Below, piece after piece: positions 9,054-20,321 of a stretch of 64,000 nucleotides of DNA. The notes below the pieces were generated by a model that saw only the letters and a list, made by a program, of their open reading frames with translations, searched no databases and was not told the DNA's origin. The DNA lies in assembly GCF_022884085.1 (NCBI RefSeq), contig NZ_JAGGCS010000001.1:372001-436000 (forward strand), read 5' to 3'. How positions within the stretch are numbered: the first letter of the stretch is position 1; each line of letters begins with the position of its first letter. This DNA comes from Paenirhizobium cremeum (GTDB lineage Bacteria > Pseudomonadota > Alphaproteobacteria > Rhizobiales > Rhizobiaceae). The position numbers were made by a program, and so were the translations under genes.

Positions 9054-10148
9054 ATGATTTCACGACGGATATTGCTGAAGGGACTGCTGGCTTCGGGGTC
9101 GGTCCATACCTTTCGGCAGGCGGCGCGCGCTGCCACCATCGCCACCGACATAACCTTCCTCGTCACCAATGACGTGCATGCCTGCCGCATCGGTGAGGGG
9201 CTCAGTCCCGGCTGTGCGGAAGAAGGCAAGACGGATGAAAACCTGCTGCGTCACATCCGGGCCTTGAACGCCGTGCACCGTCTTCGCTGGCCGACCGAGA
9301 TTAACGGCAAGCCAACGACACTGGCCGGCGCCGGAACCCGGATCGCAACGCCCCGCGGCCTCATCGTTTGCGGAGACATCACCGACGATGGCGGCGGTCA
9401 GACCGCCCTTCCCCGCGAAGGAGCGCAGCTCCGGCAGTTTTCCGAGCGTTACCGACAGGGTTCCGGTCCCGATCGCGTGCACTATCCGGTCTATGTCGGC
9501 CTCGGCAATCACGATCTCGATCAGGACGGCAAACCGCCGGAGATCAACTGGTACCGGGACGAACTGCGCGACTATGTTCGCCTGAACCACAAGCCGAGTG
9601 TCTTCTTCAAGCCGCCTCTTCCTGCCGAGAACTACGACGAGGCGTCCGACAGCTATTCCTGGAACTGGGAACGGTTGCATCTCGTCCAGCTTCAGCGTTA
9701 CGCGGGCGACACCGGCAAGGGGGCGGCAAGCGGGCTGTCATGGCTGGCGCAGGATCTCAAAAGCTTCGCCGCCGACGGCAGGCCTGTCGTGCTGTTCCAG
9801 CATTACGGCTGGGACCCCTTCTCTCTCGAGCGGTGGGACCCCGTCGGGAAGACCTTCGACGACGACGGAAGCGGTCCGCCGCACTGGTGGTCGGATGCCG
9901 AAAGACTGGCCTTTGCCGATACCATCCGCGGCTACAACATCGTCGCCATCTTCCATGGCCATGAGCACGACACGCCGATGATCTATCGGAGCGCGGGCCT
10001 CGACATCGTGAAACCGACAGCCGCCTACAAGGGCGGTTTCGGCATCGTCAGGATCACGGACCGTTTCATGGATGTCGCGCTGGCTGAAACCGCGGACGAA
10101 AAAGGCGGCGTCACTTTCGTCGCCGCCTCCAGCAAGGTTCTGGGCTGA
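9054..10148 (+). CDS. Tat-exported calcineurin-like metallophosphoesterase
   Basis: This 364-residue protein is probably periplasmic. The N-terminus MISRRILLKGLLASG fits a twin-arginine signal (SRR-x-LLK). The five metallophosphoesterase blocks are present in order: TNDVHACR, CGDITDDGG, GLGNHDLD, LFQHYGWD and FHGHEHD. These are the ligands of a two-metal centre hydrolysing a phosphomonoester or diester; the substrate is unknown. It follows the MFS gene on the same strand but is separated from it by a terminator. It converges on murB with 15 bases between stop codons. Confidence 0.88.
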   Translation: MISRRILLKGLLASGSVHTFRQAARAATIATDITFLVTNDVHACRIGEGLSPGCAEEGKTDENLLRHIRALNAVHRLRWPTEINGKPTTLAGAGTRIATPRGLIVCGDITDDGGGQTALPREGAQLRQFSERYRQGSGPDRVHYPVYVGLGNHDLDQDGKPPEINWYRDELRDYVRLNHKPSVFFKPPLPAENYDEASDSYSWNWERLHLVQLQRYAGDTGKGAASGLSWLAQDLKSFAADGRPVVLFQHYGWDPFSLERWDPVGKTFDDDGSGPPHWWSDAERLAFADTIRGYNIVAIFHGHEHDTPMIYRSAGLDIVKPTAAYKGGFGIVRITDRFMDVALAETADEKGGVTFVAASSKVLG

Positions 10149-10163
10149 CCCGCCTGAGGCCGG

Positions 10164-11138
10164 TTACTCGGTCGTCACGCCCATGAAAGGCTTGATCTCG
10201 CGGCCCGGCATGAACATTCCGAGACGCTTGATCTCCCACTCCAGCTTGACGCCGGAATGCTCGAAGACGCGCTGGCGCACGGTCTCACCGAGATATTCGA
10301 GATCGTAGCCGGTGGCATGGCCGATATTAATCATGAAATTGCAGTGCAGAGACGACATCTGCGCGCCGCCGATCATCAGGCCGCGGCAACCGGCCTCGTC
10401 GATCAATTCCCAGGCGGAATGTCCTTCCGGGTTCTTGAAGGTCGAACCGCCGGTCTTTTCCTTGACCGGCTGCACCGTTTCACGGTGATGGCGCACCGCG
10501 TCCATCTCGGCACGGATCTTGGCCTTCTCGTCAGGATAGCCCTCGAACAAGGCGCTCGTGAAGATCAGCTCGTCCGGCGCGGAGGAATGACGATAGGTGT
10601 AACCCATGTCGGCCTTGGACAGGACATGAATATTGCCCTTGCGGTCTACCGCCTCCACCTCGACCAGCCGACCGGCCGTATCGCCACCGTTAGCGCCGGC
10701 ATTCATCCTGACGGCACCGCCGATCGAACCCGGAATACCGTAGAAGAAAGCAAACCCGCCGATGTTATGATCCATCGCCATGGCCGCGATATGTTTGTCT
10801 GGGCAGATGGCGCCGGCCCGAATACGGTTCTCGCCGGCAAGTTCCACCTGACCGAAACCCTTGGCCGACAGACGGATGACGACGCCCGGAATGCCCCCAT
10901 CGCGGACCAGAAGGTTGGAGCCCACACCGACGACGGTCAGCGGCACCGATTCGGGCAGCAGCTTGAGGAAGGCAACGAGATCATCGGTATCGTGCGGCTG
11001 GAACATGAGTTCGGCCAGACCGCCCGCCTGGAACCAAGTGACGCGGTCCATCGGCACGTCGGGCGTCAGGCGTCCCCGCAAGGCATCAACGCCCGGACCA
11101 AGCGACGCCAGAAGTTTTTCTCCATCCACCTGTTTCAT
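10164..11138 (-). CDS. murB: UDP-N-acetylenolpyruvoylglucosamine reductase
   Basis: MurB is the FAD- and NADPH-dependent enzyme forming UDP-MurNAc. The FAD-binding part has [13 protein letters not shown] and [20 protein letters not shown]. The segment [22 protein letters not shown] carries the second FAD/substrate region. The catalytic serine block is [14 protein letters not shown]. The length of 324 residues is normal. The start overlaps murC by 4 bases (ATGA). It is the last gene of the mraZ-to-murB block before the insertion that separates it from ddl. Confidence 0.97.
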   Translation of the reverse strand: MKQVDGEKLLASLGPGVDALRGRLTPDVPMDRVTWFQAGGLAELMFQPHDTDDLVAFLKLLPESVPLTVVGVGSNLLVRDGGIPGVVIRLSAKGFGQVELAGENRIRAGAICPDKHIAAMAMDHNIGGFAFFYGIPGSIGGAVRMNAGANGGDTAGRLVEVEAVDRKGNIHVLSKADMGYTYRHSSAPDELIFTSALFEGYPDEKAKIRAEMDAVRHHRETVQPVKEKTGGSTFKNPEGHSAWELIDEAGCRGLMIGGAQMSSLHCNFMINIGHATGYDLEYLGETVRQRVFEHSGVKLEWEIKRLGMFMPGREIKPFMGVTTE

Positions 11139-12550
11139 GCCGACTTTCCCGAATAGGCTTCCAATTCCTTGGGCAGCGCGGCCGCCCAGTATGTGATGCT
11201 TCCAGCCCCCAACAGGACCACGAAATCGCCGGGTTGCGCAATACCCGCAACGAGCGGCGCCAACTGATCCGGTGAAGAAAGATAGCGTGCGTCGCGATGT
11301 CCGCCCGACTTGATGCGCGAAACCAGCGCCTCGGCATCGAATCCCTCGATCGGATCCTCGCCCGCCGCATAGACCGGCGCCAGGAACAGCGTGTCGGCAT
11401 CGTTGAAGCAGTTGGCGAAATCCTCGAACAGGCTGGCAAGGCGCGAATAGCGATGCGGCTGGTGCACGGCGATGATCCGGCCCTTGCAGGCTTCACGCGC
11501 GGCTCTGAGCACTGCCTTGATCTCGACCGGGTGATGGCCATAGTCGTCGAAGATCTGCGCGCCGTTCCAGGTGCCCGTCAAAGTGAAGCGTCGCTTGACG
11601 CCGCCGAAGCTCGACAATCCCTTGCGGATCGCCTCTTCCGGAATATCGAGCCGGTTGGCGACGGCGATCGCGGCGCAGGCATTGGAGATGTTGTGGCGAC
11701 CCGGCATCGGCAGCGTCAGGTCCTTGAAGCTGAAGACGCGGCCCGTGCGGCGGCGACGGATCTCGACGTCGAAGGTTGAATGGGTGCCTTCGAGGCGGAC
11801 ATTCGAGAAGCGGACATCGGCCTGCGGGTTCTCGCCGTAAGTGATGACCTTGCGGTCCTCGATCTTGCCGACCAGCGCCTGCACTTCCGGATGGTCGAGG
11901 CACATGACGCCGAAACCGTAGAACGGCACGTTCTCGACGAACTGGCGGAAGGCGGCGCGCACCGCGTCGAAATTGCCGTAGTGATCGAGATGCTCGGGAT
12001 CGATATTGGTGACGATCGCAACCTCCGCGGGCAGCTTCAGGAAGGTGCCGTCGGACTCGTCCGCCTCGACCACCATCCACTCGCCCTCGCCCATGCGGGC
12101 ATTGGTGCCGTAGGCATTGATGATGCCGCCATTGATGACGGTCGGGTCCAGCCCGCCAGCTTCGAGCAGCGTCGCGACCATGGAGGTCGTCGTCGTCTTG
12201 CCATGCGTGCCGCCGATGGCGATCGCATTGCGGAAGCGCATCAATTCGGCCAGCATTTCCGCGCGGCGTACGATCGGCAGCAGCTTTTCGCGCGCGGCCA
12301 CCAGCTCCGGATTGTTCTTCTTGATCGCGGTCGACACGACGACCACCTCGGCATCGCCGAGATTGGCGGCGTCATGGCCGACGAACACTTCAATGCCCTT
12401 GGCGCGCAGACGCTGTACGTTTGCGCTGTCGGCCTGGTCCGACCCCTGCACCTTGTGCCCGAGATTGTGCAGCACTTCCGCAATCCCGCTCATCCCGATG
12501 CCGCCGATCCCGATAAAATGGACCAGCCCGATGGACTTCGGCATTTTCAT
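11135..12550 (-). CDS. murC: UDP-N-acetylmuramate--L-alanine ligase
   Basis: MurC adds L-Ala to UDP-MurNAc. The N-terminal nucleotide-binding block [18 protein letters not shown], the ATP loop [16 protein letters not shown], the Mur-ligase block [13 protein letters not shown] and the C-terminal domain block [11 protein letters not shown] are all visible. The length of 471 residues is normal. The start codon shares its A with the murG stop (TAATG), so translation is likely coupled. Confidence 0.98.
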   Translation of the reverse strand: MKMPKSIGLVHFIGIGGIGMSGIAEVLHNLGHKVQGSDQADSANVQRLRAKGIEVFVGHDAANLGDAEVVVVSTAIKKNNPELVAAREKLLPIVRRAEMLAELMRFRNAIAIGGTHGKTTTTSMVATLLEAGGLDPTVINGGIINAYGTNARMGEGEWMVVEADESDGTFLKLPAEVAIVTNIDPEHLDHYGNFDAVRAAFRQFVENVPFYGFGVMCLDHPEVQALVGKIEDRKVITYGENPQADVRFSNVRLEGTHSTFDVEIRRRRTGRVFSFKDLTLPMPGRHNISNACAAIAVANRLDIPEEAIRKGLSSFGGVKRRFTLTGTWNGAQIFDDYGHHPVEIKAVLRAAREACKGRIIAVHQPHRYSRLASLFEDFANCFNDADTLFLAPVYAAGEDPIEGFDAEALVSRIKSGGHRDARYLSSPDQLAPLVAGIAQPGDFVVLLGAGSITYWAAALPKELEAYSGKSA

Positions 12551-13668
12551 TAATTGGCTCCCTTCAAGTCGGCCACGCCTTTGCCTGCGGCAATAGCCTC
12601 AACCAGATCGGCGAGCAAGCGCGCAGCATCCGGCTTGCCTGCAGTTTTCGCAGCTTCCGCCATTTTGCCAAGCTTTTCCGGTTCCTGCATGGCATCGCTC
12701 AACAGATGCGCGAGGCGTTCGGGACTAAGCTCCGACTGGGCGATCACCTTGGCGCCACCCGTCGCCGCAAGTGCCGCCGCGTTCGCCGCCTGGTCATGAT
12801 CCAGCGCATAGGGATAGGGCACGAGGATCGACGGCCGGCCGATCACCGCAAGCTCGGAAACGGTCGAAGCGCCGGAACGGCAGATCACCAGATGCGCGGC
12901 CGCGAGCCTTGCTGCCATGTCGGTGAAGAAGGGCTGGATCTCCGAAGCGATGCCAAGCTTTGTCGAGCAGGCCGTCACCCGGTCCAGATCCTCGGGCCTC
13001 GCCTGCTGGGTCACGCTGAGGCGCTTGCGCAGGCCCTCGTCGAGCAGGCTGATGGCATTCGGCACGGCGGCCGAGAAATATTGCGCCCCCTGGCTTCCGC
13101 CGAAGACCACCAGCCGGAACGGCTGACCTTCGAGGGAGGGCTGGTAGGGCACCGACGATGCGGCAATAACAGCCGGGCGCACGGGATTGCCGGTGACTAC
13201 GGTCTTGGAGGCGAATGTCCCGCCTTCCTGAAGGAACCCGCCGGCAATCGCCTTCACGCGGGACGCAAGCGCCTTGTTGGCGCGCCCCATCACCGCGTTC
13301 TGTTCGTGAACGACCGTCGGCACTCCCAGTCCCGCGGCCGCCATAAGCGGCGGCACGGTTGGATAACCGCCGAAACCGACGACGGCCTTCGGTTTCAGCC
13401 GGCGGATAAGCGCCTTGGCCTGCCGGAAGCCCTTCCAGAGCGACAGCAGCGCTTTGGCAAATGCGATCGGGTTCTTCGACCCGATCGTCGCCGAGGCGAC
13501 CGTGTGGATCGCTTCCGCCGGAAACTTGCCGGCATAGCGCTCGGCCCGGCTGTCCGTCACCAGATGAACCGAGTAACCGCGCTCGATGAGGGTGTGCGCC
13601 AGCGCCTCGGCCGGAAACAGATGACCGCCGGTTCCCCCGGCGGCTAGAAGGATGATGCCCTTAGTCAT
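12550..13668 (-). CDS. murG: UDP-GlcNAc:lipid I N-acetylglucosaminyltransferase
   Basis: MurG converts lipid I to lipid II at the cytoplasmic face of the membrane. The G-rich loop [18 protein letters not shown] is near residue 8 and a second glycine-rich part is [13 protein letters not shown]. The C-terminal donor-binding region has [12 protein letters not shown] and [12 protein letters not shown]. Start 13668 (MTKGIILL) has GGAG 8 bases upstream and lies 4 bases after the ftsW stop; the longer frame to 13692 lies inside ftsW. The protein is 372 residues. Confidence 0.97.
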   Translation of the reverse strand: MTKGIILLAAGGTGGHLFPAEALAHTLIERGYSVHLVTDSRAERYAGKFPAEAIHTVASATIGSKNPIAFAKALLSLWKGFRQAKALIRRLKPKAVVGFGGYPTVPPLMAAAGLGVPTVVHEQNAVMGRANKALASRVKAIAGGFLQEGGTFASKTVVTGNPVRPAVIAASSVPYQPSLEGQPFRLVVFGGSQGAQYFSAAVPNAISLLDEGLRKRLSVTQQARPEDLDRVTACSTKLGIASEIQPFFTDMAARLAAAHLVICRSGASTVSELAVIGRPSILVPYPYALDHDQAANAAALAATGGAKVIAQSELSPERLAHLLSDAMQEPEKLGKMAEAAKTAGKPDAARLLADLVEAIAAGKGVADLKGAN

Positions 13669-13672
13669 CGTC

Positions 13673-14827
13673 TTACTCCGCCGGGACGCCATGAGCGGCC
13701 CGGAACAGGCTGCGTTCCTGCGCCCGCTTCTCCGGCCGCCGTCGCGTCAGCGCCAAAATGAACCCGGCGGTCACGCAAATCGCGATCATCGAGGAACCGC
13801 CATAGGAGATCAGCGGCAGGGTCATGCCCTTCGCCGGCAGCAGTTCGAGATTGACGCCAATGTTAATCATCGACTGCACGCCGATCTGCAGAACGAGACC
13901 AGCGACCGCAAAACGGTTGAAATCGTTTCGTTCCTTGAAGGCGTGGCTGAGGCCGCGGATCACCAGAAACGCAAAGATCGCCACCAGCACCATGCAGAAC
14001 ACGATGCCGAATTCTTCCGCCGCGACCGAGAAGATAAAGTCCGTGTGGCTGTCGGGAATGATCCGCTTGACGATGCCTTCTCCCGGCCCCTGCCCGAACC
14101 AGTCGCCTCGAATGATGGCCTCACGGGCGGTATCCACCTGGAAGGTGTCGCCTTCGCCGGTAAGGAAGCGGTCGATACGGCCGGTCACGTGCGGCAGCGT
14201 AAGGTAAGCGCCGAAAATACCTGCTGCCCCGAGGCCCCCGAGAAGGGAAATCCAGAACCATGGCACGCCCGCCATGAAGAACATGCCGCCCCACACGACG
14301 GAGGTCAGGATGGTCTGGCCGAAGTCCGGCTGGGCGATGAGCAGAGCCGCAACGATGCCGAAAAGGATGATGGCAAAGAGATTGCCCGGGATTTCCGGCT
14401 GGCGCGTATGCTCCGAAAACAGCCAGGCGCAGATGACGACGAAGGCCGGTTTCATGAATTCCGAAGGCTGGATGGAAATGCCGGCGATGGTGATCCAGCG
14501 CCGGGCGCCCTTGACCTCGATCCCGAAGAACAGTGCCAGCACCATCATGGCCAGCGAGACGGCGAGCAGCACCATGGCGGTGCGCCGAACCTGACGCGGG
14601 CTGAGGAAGGAAAGTCCGATCATCACGCCGAGGGCCGGCAGCATGAAGGCCGCGTGCCGCTTGACGAAAAAGAAGCTGTCGAGCCCCAGACGCTCCGCAA
14701 CCGCGGGCGAGGCCGCGAAAGAGAGCATGAAGCCGATCCCCATCAGCAGGATGAAGGTAATCATGAACAATCGGTCGATCGTCCAGAACCAGTCTGCGAC
14801 GGGGCCCCTCTCCGCGCGGCTTACCAT
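13673..14827 (-). CDS. ftsW: Septal peptidoglycan polymerase FtsW (SEDS family)
   Basis: FtsW is a polytopic SEDS glycosyltransferase polymerising lipid II at the septum with FtsI. This 384-residue protein has about 10 membrane segments. Family marks include [20 protein letters not shown] and the C-terminal block [20 protein letters not shown]. It starts one base after the murD stop and is followed at once by murG, with which it shares the transcription unit. Confidence 0.97.
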   Translation of the reverse strand: MVSRAERGPVADWFWTIDRLFMITFILLMGIGFMLSFAASPAVAERLGLDSFFFVKRHAAFMLPALGVMIGLSFLSPRQVRRTAMVLLAVSLAMMVLALFFGIEVKGARRWITIAGISIQPSEFMKPAFVVICAWLFSEHTRQPEIPGNLFAIILFGIVAALLIAQPDFGQTILTSVVWGGMFFMAGVPWFWISLLGGLGAAGIFGAYLTLPHVTGRIDRFLTGEGDTFQVDTAREAIIRGDWFGQGPGEGIVKRIIPDSHTDFIFSVAAEEFGIVFCMVLVAIFAFLVIRGLSHAFKERNDFNRFAVAGLVLQIGVQSMINIGVNLELLPAKGMTLPLISYGGSSMIAICVTAGFILALTRRRPEKRAQERSLFRAAHGVPAE

Positions 14828-14828
14828 A

Positions 14829-16238
14829 TCATTTGCCTCCTGTTGGCACGTCGACCAGCATCGTCACGCCGGAAAGGGCGGCGACATGGCCGACAAAGGC
14901 ATCGCCGCGCACTTCGAAATTCTTGTACTGATCGAAGCTTGCGCAAGCCGGGGATAACATCACCGCCACCGGACCGCCTTCGGCGGCTGCGTCGGCCGCG
15001 GCATGGGCGACAGCCATATCGAGCGTGCCCGAAATTTCATAAGGAACCGTTTCACCGAGTGTCACGGCAAAGGCGGAAGCCGCTTCACCGATCAGATAGG
15101 CCTTGGCGATACGCGGAAAGAGCGGTGCAAGACTGGCGATGCCGCCTTCCTTGGGCAATCCGCCCGCGATCCAGTAAATGCGGTCGTAGCTCGACAGCGC
15201 GGGCGCAGCCGCTTCAGCATTGGTCGCCTTCGAATCATTGACGAAGACCACCTCGCCACGACGGCCGATGGGTTGCATACGATGTTTCAGGCCGGCGAAG
15301 GATTGGAGCCCAGCCCGAACCTCATCCGGAGACAAGCCGACGGCAAGGCAGGCTGCGATCGCTGCCGCCGCATTTTGCGCATTGTGAGCGCCCCTCAGCG
15401 TCTGGATGCCGTTGAGGTCGGCCAGAACCGACGTGGCGCCGCCATGGGCCTCGATGATCCGATGACCGTCATTGTAGAGGCCATCCGCAAGCGGCTGACG
15501 CTTCGAAATGCGCACCACCTTCTTTCCGGCGCGTTCGACACGGTCGGCGATCAGTTCGCAATAGCTGTCGTCCATTCCGACGACCGCCGTATCGCTGCCT
15601 GCGACCAGTCGTTCCTTGACATCGGCATAATGCTGGATCGTGCCATGCCGGTCGAGGTGATCGGGCGTGACGTTGAGCAGGATGCCGGCGGAGGGATTAA
15701 GCGTCGGTGCGAGGTCGATCTGGTAGGACGAGCATTCGACCACAAAGAAACGGCCGTCCTGCGGCGGATCGAGCGTCAGCACGGCCCGGCCGATATTGCC
15801 CCCGAGCTGAGCGTCGCGACCGCTGGCGGACAGGATATGGGCGATCAGCGCGGTCGTCGTCGATTTTCCGTTCGTGCCGGTGATCGCGATGAACGGGCAA
15901 TGGGGCGCGTGCGTCCTGCGCTCCCGCACGAAGATCTCGACATCGCCGATAATCTCGACACCCTCGGCCCTGGCAAGCGCCACCGACCAGTGCGGTTTCG
16001 GATGGGTGAGCGGCACACCAGGAGAGAGCACGAAGCTCGCGACCGTCTTCCAGTCGATGCCGTGCAGATCCTGCGTGACGATGCCTTCGACAGCAGCTTT
16101 CGCCACACTGTCGGGGTTGTCGTCCCAGGCAACGACCTCGGCTCCGCCGGCAACCAGCGATTTGGCCGTCGCCAGGCCGGAACCGCCGAGCCCGAAGAGT
16201 GCGACCTTCTTGCCCTTGAAGGTGGTGGCCGGGATCAT
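14829..16238 (-). CDS. murD: UDP-N-acetylmuramoylalanine--D-glutamate ligase
   Basis: MurD adds D-Glu to UDP-MurNAc-L-Ala. The N-terminal dinucleotide-like fold has [16 protein letters not shown], the ATP loop is [16 protein letters not shown], and the central block [17 protein letters not shown] and the C-terminal [17 protein letters not shown] match the family. The length is 469 residues. The gene lies 7 bases after mraY and 1 base before ftsW. Confidence 0.98.
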   Translation of the reverse strand: MIPATTFKGKKVALFGLGGSGLATAKSLVAGGAEVVAWDDNPDSVAKAAVEGIVTQDLHGIDWKTVASFVLSPGVPLTHPKPHWSVALARAEGVEIIGDVEIFVRERRTHAPHCPFIAITGTNGKSTTTALIAHILSASGRDAQLGGNIGRAVLTLDPPQDGRFFVVECSSYQIDLAPTLNPSAGILLNVTPDHLDRHGTIQHYADVKERLVAGSDTAVVGMDDSYCELIADRVERAGKKVVRISKRQPLADGLYNDGHRIIEAHGGATSVLADLNGIQTLRGAHNAQNAAAAIAACLAVGLSPDEVRAGLQSFAGLKHRMQPIGRRGEVVFVNDSKATNAEAAAPALSSYDRIYWIAGGLPKEGGIASLAPLFPRIAKAYLIGEAASAFAVTLGETVPYEISGTLDMAVAHAAADAAAEGGPVAVMLSPACASFDQYKNFEVRGDAFVGHVAALSGVTMLVDVPTGGK

Positions 16239-16245
16239 CTCGGCC

Positions 16246-17346
16246 TCACCGCAGTTTCAGGGTGGAAAGGCCGAGCATGGCAAGGCCGACCGCGATGATC
16301 CAGAAGCGGACCACCACCTGACTTTCCGTCCAGCCGAGCTTTTCGAAGTGGTGATGGATCGGCGCCATGAGGAAGACGCGCTTGCCCGTCATCTTGAAGT
16401 ATCCGACCTGAATGATGACGGAGAGCGTTTCGGCGACGAACAGGCCACCGATGATCGCCATGACGATCTCGTGCTTTGTAGCGACAGCGACGGAGCCGAT
16501 CAGGCCGCCGAGCGCGAGCGAACCGGTATCGCCCATGAAGATGGCGGCTGGCGGCGCGTTGAACCACAGGAAGCCAAGCCCCGCGCCGATCACCGCACCC
16601 AGCACCACGGCGAGCTCGCCGGTGCCGACCACGAAATTGATCTGCAGGTAATTGGCGAAGACCGCATTACCGGCGACATAGGCGATCACCCCGAACGAGG
16701 CTGCCGCAATCATCACCGGCACGATGGCAAGTCCGTCCAGACCGTCGGTCAGGTTGACGGCATTTCCCGCCGCCACGATCACGAAGCCGCCGAACAGCAC
16801 GAAGAAGATGCCGAGATCGATCAGGAAGTCCTTGAAGAAGGGGAACGCGATCGATGAGCCGAAGGTCGAACCCTGCGGACCCGATACCAGCGCGGTGCGC
16901 ATCATGAAATAAACCGCGATACCGGCGATGACGAATTCGATACCGAGGCGCGCCTTGCCGGAGAAGCCCTTCTCCGTCTGCTTCGTGACCTTCAGGTAAT
17001 CGTCGTAAAAGCCGATTGCCCCGAAACCCAGCGTCACCAGCAGCGTGCAGACCACGTAGACGTTGGAAAGATCCGCCCAGAGAAGCGACGAAACGACGAT
17101 GCCCGCGAGGATCATCAACCCGCCCATGGTGGGCGTTCCGGCCTTCTTGAAATGGGTCTGCGGACCATCGGCGCGAATCGGCTGCCCCTTGCCCTGGCGG
17201 ACACGCAGCGAGGAAATCATGGCCGGCCCGAAGAGAAAGACGACGAGAGCCGAGGTAAAGAGAGCAGCGCCCGTGCGGAACGTGATGTACCGGAACAGGT
17301 TGAAGAATTGAAAGTGGTTCGCCAGTTCCACAAGCCAGATCAGCAT
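16246..17346 (-). CDS. mraY: Phospho-N-acetylmuramoyl-pentapeptide transferase
   Basis: MraY forms lipid I from UDP-MurNAc-pentapeptide and undecaprenyl phosphate. This 366-residue protein has about 10 membrane segments. Active-site blocks are visible: [11 protein letters not shown] (the DD pair), [13 protein letters not shown], and [12 protein letters not shown] near the C-terminus (HHH motif). It lies between murF (24 bases) and murD (7 bases). Confidence 0.98.
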   Translation of the reverse strand: MLIWLVELANHFQFFNLFRYITFRTGAALFTSALVVFLFGPAMISSLRVRQGKGQPIRADGPQTHFKKAGTPTMGGLMILAGIVVSSLLWADLSNVYVVCTLLVTLGFGAIGFYDDYLKVTKQTEKGFSGKARLGIEFVIAGIAVYFMMRTALVSGPQGSTFGSSIAFPFFKDFLIDLGIFFVLFGGFVIVAAGNAVNLTDGLDGLAIVPVMIAAASFGVIAYVAGNAVFANYLQINFVVGTGELAVVLGAVIGAGLGFLWFNAPPAAIFMGDTGSLALGGLIGSVAVATKHEIVMAIIGGLFVAETLSVIIQVGYFKMTGKRVFLMAPIHHHFEKLGWTESQVVVRFWIIAVGLAMLGLSTLKLR

Positions 17347-17370
17347 TGGAGCCCTTTCCGAAAGCCCTTA

Positions 17371-18804
17371 TTAATTTTGGCGCCCCGTGTCGGGCACGGC
17401 CGGATACTTGTCAAGAAGAGCAGCAACGATCTTGCCGAAACCGAGGCCGAGTGACGACTTTACCATCAGCACGTCACCGGGCTGCACCGAGGCCGTGACG
17501 AAGGCCGCAAGCTCCGCCGTTGTCTCGAGATAGACGACATCGACGCTCTCCGGCAGCGCATCGCGAAGCGCCGTCATTTCGGGTCCGGCGAGCCACACAT
17601 GTTCGATACCGGCGGCCAGCAGCGGGCTCGCCAGTTCGGCATGCACCTTCTGCGAAAACTCGCCCATCTCCAGCATATCGCCGAGAACAGCGATCCTGCG
17701 CCCCTCGCCCTCGGGCTGCGCGGCGGCGAGCACGGCGATCGCCGCACGCATGGAGGCGGGATTGGCGTTGTAGCTCTCGTCGATCAGCGTGAAGCTTCCG
17801 CCATTGATGGCGAGCCGGTGCCGGGCACCGCGCCCCTTGACGGCGGAGAGCCCTTCCAACGCCTCGATCGCCGCCTCCATGTCGGCGCCGACCAGGGAGA
17901 CGGCCGCAAGCACCGCGACGGCATTTTCCGCAATATGACGGCCGGGTGCGCCAAGCGCCACCTCGCGCGTCTCGCCGCCGAAACAGACCCAGACGGTGGA
18001 GCTTTCGGCCGCACCGTCGAACTCCGCCAGCCGGAACTCGGCCTTGGCATGCTGCCCGAAGGAATGCACATTCTCTATGCCGGCCGCCTGCGCGGCGTGG
18101 TCGAGAAAATCGTACTGGCTGTTGTCCCGGTTGAGGATTACGTCGCCGCCCGGTTCAAGCCCCTCGAAGATCTCGGCTTTCGCGGCCGCAATTTCCTCGA
18201 GGCTTGCGAAATTGCCGAGATGGGCCGGCGCGATCGTCGTGATGATCGCGACGTCCGGCCTCACCATGCGCGAAAGCGGCCCGATCTCCCCGGCATGGTT
18301 CATGCCGATTTCGAAGATCCCGAACCGCGTGTCGGCGGGCATGCGCGCAAGCGTAAGCGGCACGCCCCAGTGGTTGTTGAACGAAGCGACGGCTGCATGC
18401 ACCTTGCCCGAGGGAGCAAGCGCGAGCCGCAGCATTTCCTTGGTGGTCGTCTTGCCCACCGAGCCGGTCACCCCGATTACCGTGGCCGAACTGCGCTCGC
18501 GCGCCGCGATGGCGAGTTTCTGCAAGGCCCCCAGCACGTCCTCGACGACGATCATCGGCACGACGAGGCGGCCGAGCGCCGGAAGCTTCGCCTCGCTGAC
18601 AACCAGCAGGGAAGCGCCGTTTGCAACCGCAAGACTGGCAAAATCGTGCCCGTCGACACGATCACCCTTGATCGCGAAGAAGGCTTCCCCCGGAGAGATC
18701 GTTCGGCTGTCGATCGAAATGCCCGTAATACCGTCCGGCAAGGTGCCGAACGGACGGCCATCCATGGCGTCGATCAGGTCTCGCGTCGTCCAAAGAAACG
18801 TCAA
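17371..18804 (-). CDS. murF: UDP-MurNAc-tripeptide--D-alanyl-D-alanine ligase
   Basis: MurF adds the D-Ala-D-Ala made by Ddl to the UDP-MurNAc-tripeptide. The ATP loop is [15 protein letters not shown], with the central [16 protein letters not shown] and the C-terminal [17 protein letters not shown] typical of MurF. The start is a TTG at 18804 with GGAGGAA about 8 bases upstream. It overlaps the murE stop by 4 bases (TTGA), a variant of the usual ATGA coupling. The length is 477 residues. Confidence 0.97.
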   Translation of the reverse strand: MTFLWTTRDLIDAMDGRPFGTLPDGITGISIDSRTISPGEAFFAIKGDRVDGHDFASLAVANGASLLVVSEAKLPALGRLVVPMIVVEDVLGALQKLAIAARERSSATVIGVTGSVGKTTTKEMLRLALAPSGKVHAAVASFNNHWGVPLTLARMPADTRFGIFEIGMNHAGEIGPLSRMVRPDVAIITTIAPAHLGNFASLEEIAAAKAEIFEGLEPGGDVILNRDNSQYDFLDHAAQAAGIENVHSFGQHAKAEFRLAEFDGAAESSTVWVCFGGETREVALGAPGRHIAENAVAVLAAVSLVGADMEAAIEALEGLSAVKGRGARHRLAINGGSFTLIDESYNANPASMRAAIAVLAAAQPEGEGRRIAVLGDMLEMGEFSQKVHAELASPLLAAGIEHVWLAGPEMTALRDALPESVDVVYLETTAELAAFVTASVQPGDVLMVKSSLGLGFGKIVAALLDKYPAVPDTGRQN

Positions 18805-20261
18805 TGTTCGAATTCCTCCAATGCCTTGCGCAGTTCGGTATGGTCAGAGAACGGCAGCGTTACATCGCCCACCGTCTGCCCCTCCTCGTGCCCCTTGCCG
18901 GCCACGACAAGCGTGTCCCCCGCCGACAGCATGGCAACGCCGGCGCGAATGGCCTGCGCCCGGTCGCCGATCTCGATTGCCTTGGGCGCGGCCGCCATGA
19001 TCTCGGACCGGATAACGGCCGGAACCTCCGAGCGCGGATTGTCGTCCGTGACGATAACGATATCCGACAGGCGGCAGGCGATCTCGCCCATGATCGGACG
19101 CTTGCCCTTGTCGCGGTCGCCGCCGCAGCCGAAGACGACGATCACGCGCCCCGTCGTGAACGGCCGAACCGAATTGAGCACGTTTTCCAGCGCATCCGGC
19201 TTGTGAGCATAATCGACATAGGCGAGCGCGCCTGCCTTTGTATGGCCGACGAGTTCCAGCCGGCCGGAGGCGCCGACAAGCTTTTCCAGCGCTTTCATGG
19301 CGACCGGAGCGGCGACCCCGGTAGACATTGCGAGGCCCGCAGCCACCAGCGCATTGGCAATCTGGAAATCACCGGCAAGCGGAATATGCACTTCATGGAT
19401 CTCGTCGCCGATATGGATCTCGGCGACCTGCTTATGGCGAAAGTGCTCGACCCGCTTCAGCGAAAGGAAAGCGCCGTTGCGGCCGACGGTACGCACGTCG
19501 TGACCCGCTTCGGTCGCAACCCGGATGGCCTCCGCCGACCACGGATCGTCGGCAAAGATCACCGCCGGCGAACCTTTCGGAAGCAGCGTATCGAACAGCC
19601 GCATCTTGGCGGCCATGTAATGCTCGAGCGTCGGATGGTAGTCCATATGGTCGCGACCGAGATTGGTGAAGGCGGCAGCGGCAAGGTTGACGCCGTCGAG
19701 GCGGCTCTGGTCGAGACCGTGGCTTGAGGCTTCCATGGCGGCATGCGTGACGCCTTCGTCGGACAGTTCAGCCAGAAGCTTGTGAAGGCCGACCGGATCG
19801 GGCGTCGTCAGCGAACCATATTCATTGCGTGTGGGGGATACGACACCCGTCGTGCCGATCTGTGCTGCCGGATGGCCGGCCTCCGCCCAAATCTGCCGCG
19901 TGAAGGATGCGACGGAAGTCTTTCCGGCCGTGCCCGTGACGGCAACCATGGTTTCCGGTTGCCGTCCGAAGAAGCGCGCTGCGGCAAGCGCCAGGAACCG
20001 GCGCGGATTATCGACCACGACAACCGGTACGGAAGCGTCCACGGCATGCCCAGCCACCACAGCGGCGGCGCCGCGGGCTGCCGCATCGGCCACATAGGCC
20101 GCACCGTCTGCCTTCGTGCCGGAAAGGGCAACGAACAGCATGCCGGGCTCGACCTTGCGGCTGTCGGCCGTGATACCGGAGATTGAGATTCCACCGACAA
20201 TATCGCTCGCCTTGCCGACCTGATCCTGAAATTCGCCGCTCGCCAGATCCCGCAAAAACAT
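18801..20261 (-). CDS. murE: UDP-MurNAc-L-Ala-D-Glu--meso-diaminopimelate ligase
   Basis: MurE adds the third stem-peptide residue. The ATP loop is [14 protein letters not shown]. The specificity motif DDNPRSE predicts meso-diaminopimelate rather than lysine, as expected for a Gram-negative. [13 protein letters not shown] and [16 protein letters not shown] are also family blocks. The length is 486 residues. It is 60 bases after ftsI. Confidence 0.98.
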   Translation of the reverse strand: MFLRDLASGEFQDQVGKASDIVGGISISGITADSRKVEPGMLFVALSGTKADGAAYVADAAARGAAAVVAGHAVDASVPVVVVDNPRRFLALAAARFFGRQPETMVAVTGTAGKTSVASFTRQIWAEAGHPAAQIGTTGVVSPTRNEYGSLTTPDPVGLHKLLAELSDEGVTHAAMEASSHGLDQSRLDGVNLAAAAFTNLGRDHMDYHPTLEHYMAAKMRLFDTLLPKGSPAVIFADDPWSAEAIRVATEAGHDVRTVGRNGAFLSLKRVEHFRHKQVAEIHIGDEIHEVHIPLAGDFQIANALVAAGLAMSTGVAAPVAMKALEKLVGASGRLELVGHTKAGALAYVDYAHKPDALENVLNSVRPFTTGRVIVVFGCGGDRDKGKRPIMGEIACRLSDIVIVTDDNPRSEVPAVIRSEIMAAAPKAIEIGDRAQAIRAGVAMLSAGDTLVVAGKGHEEGQTVGDVTLPFSDHTELRKALEEFEH

Positions 20262-20321
20262 TGATTCCCGTCCATTTCCCCGAGGCGATTCCGCCGAATC
20301 GCCCCGTACATTGAAGCCTGC

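Noticed and set aside
13652..15241. 529-residue plus-strand open frame opposite ftsW and murD
   Set aside because: Antisense shadow of two confidently identified genes.
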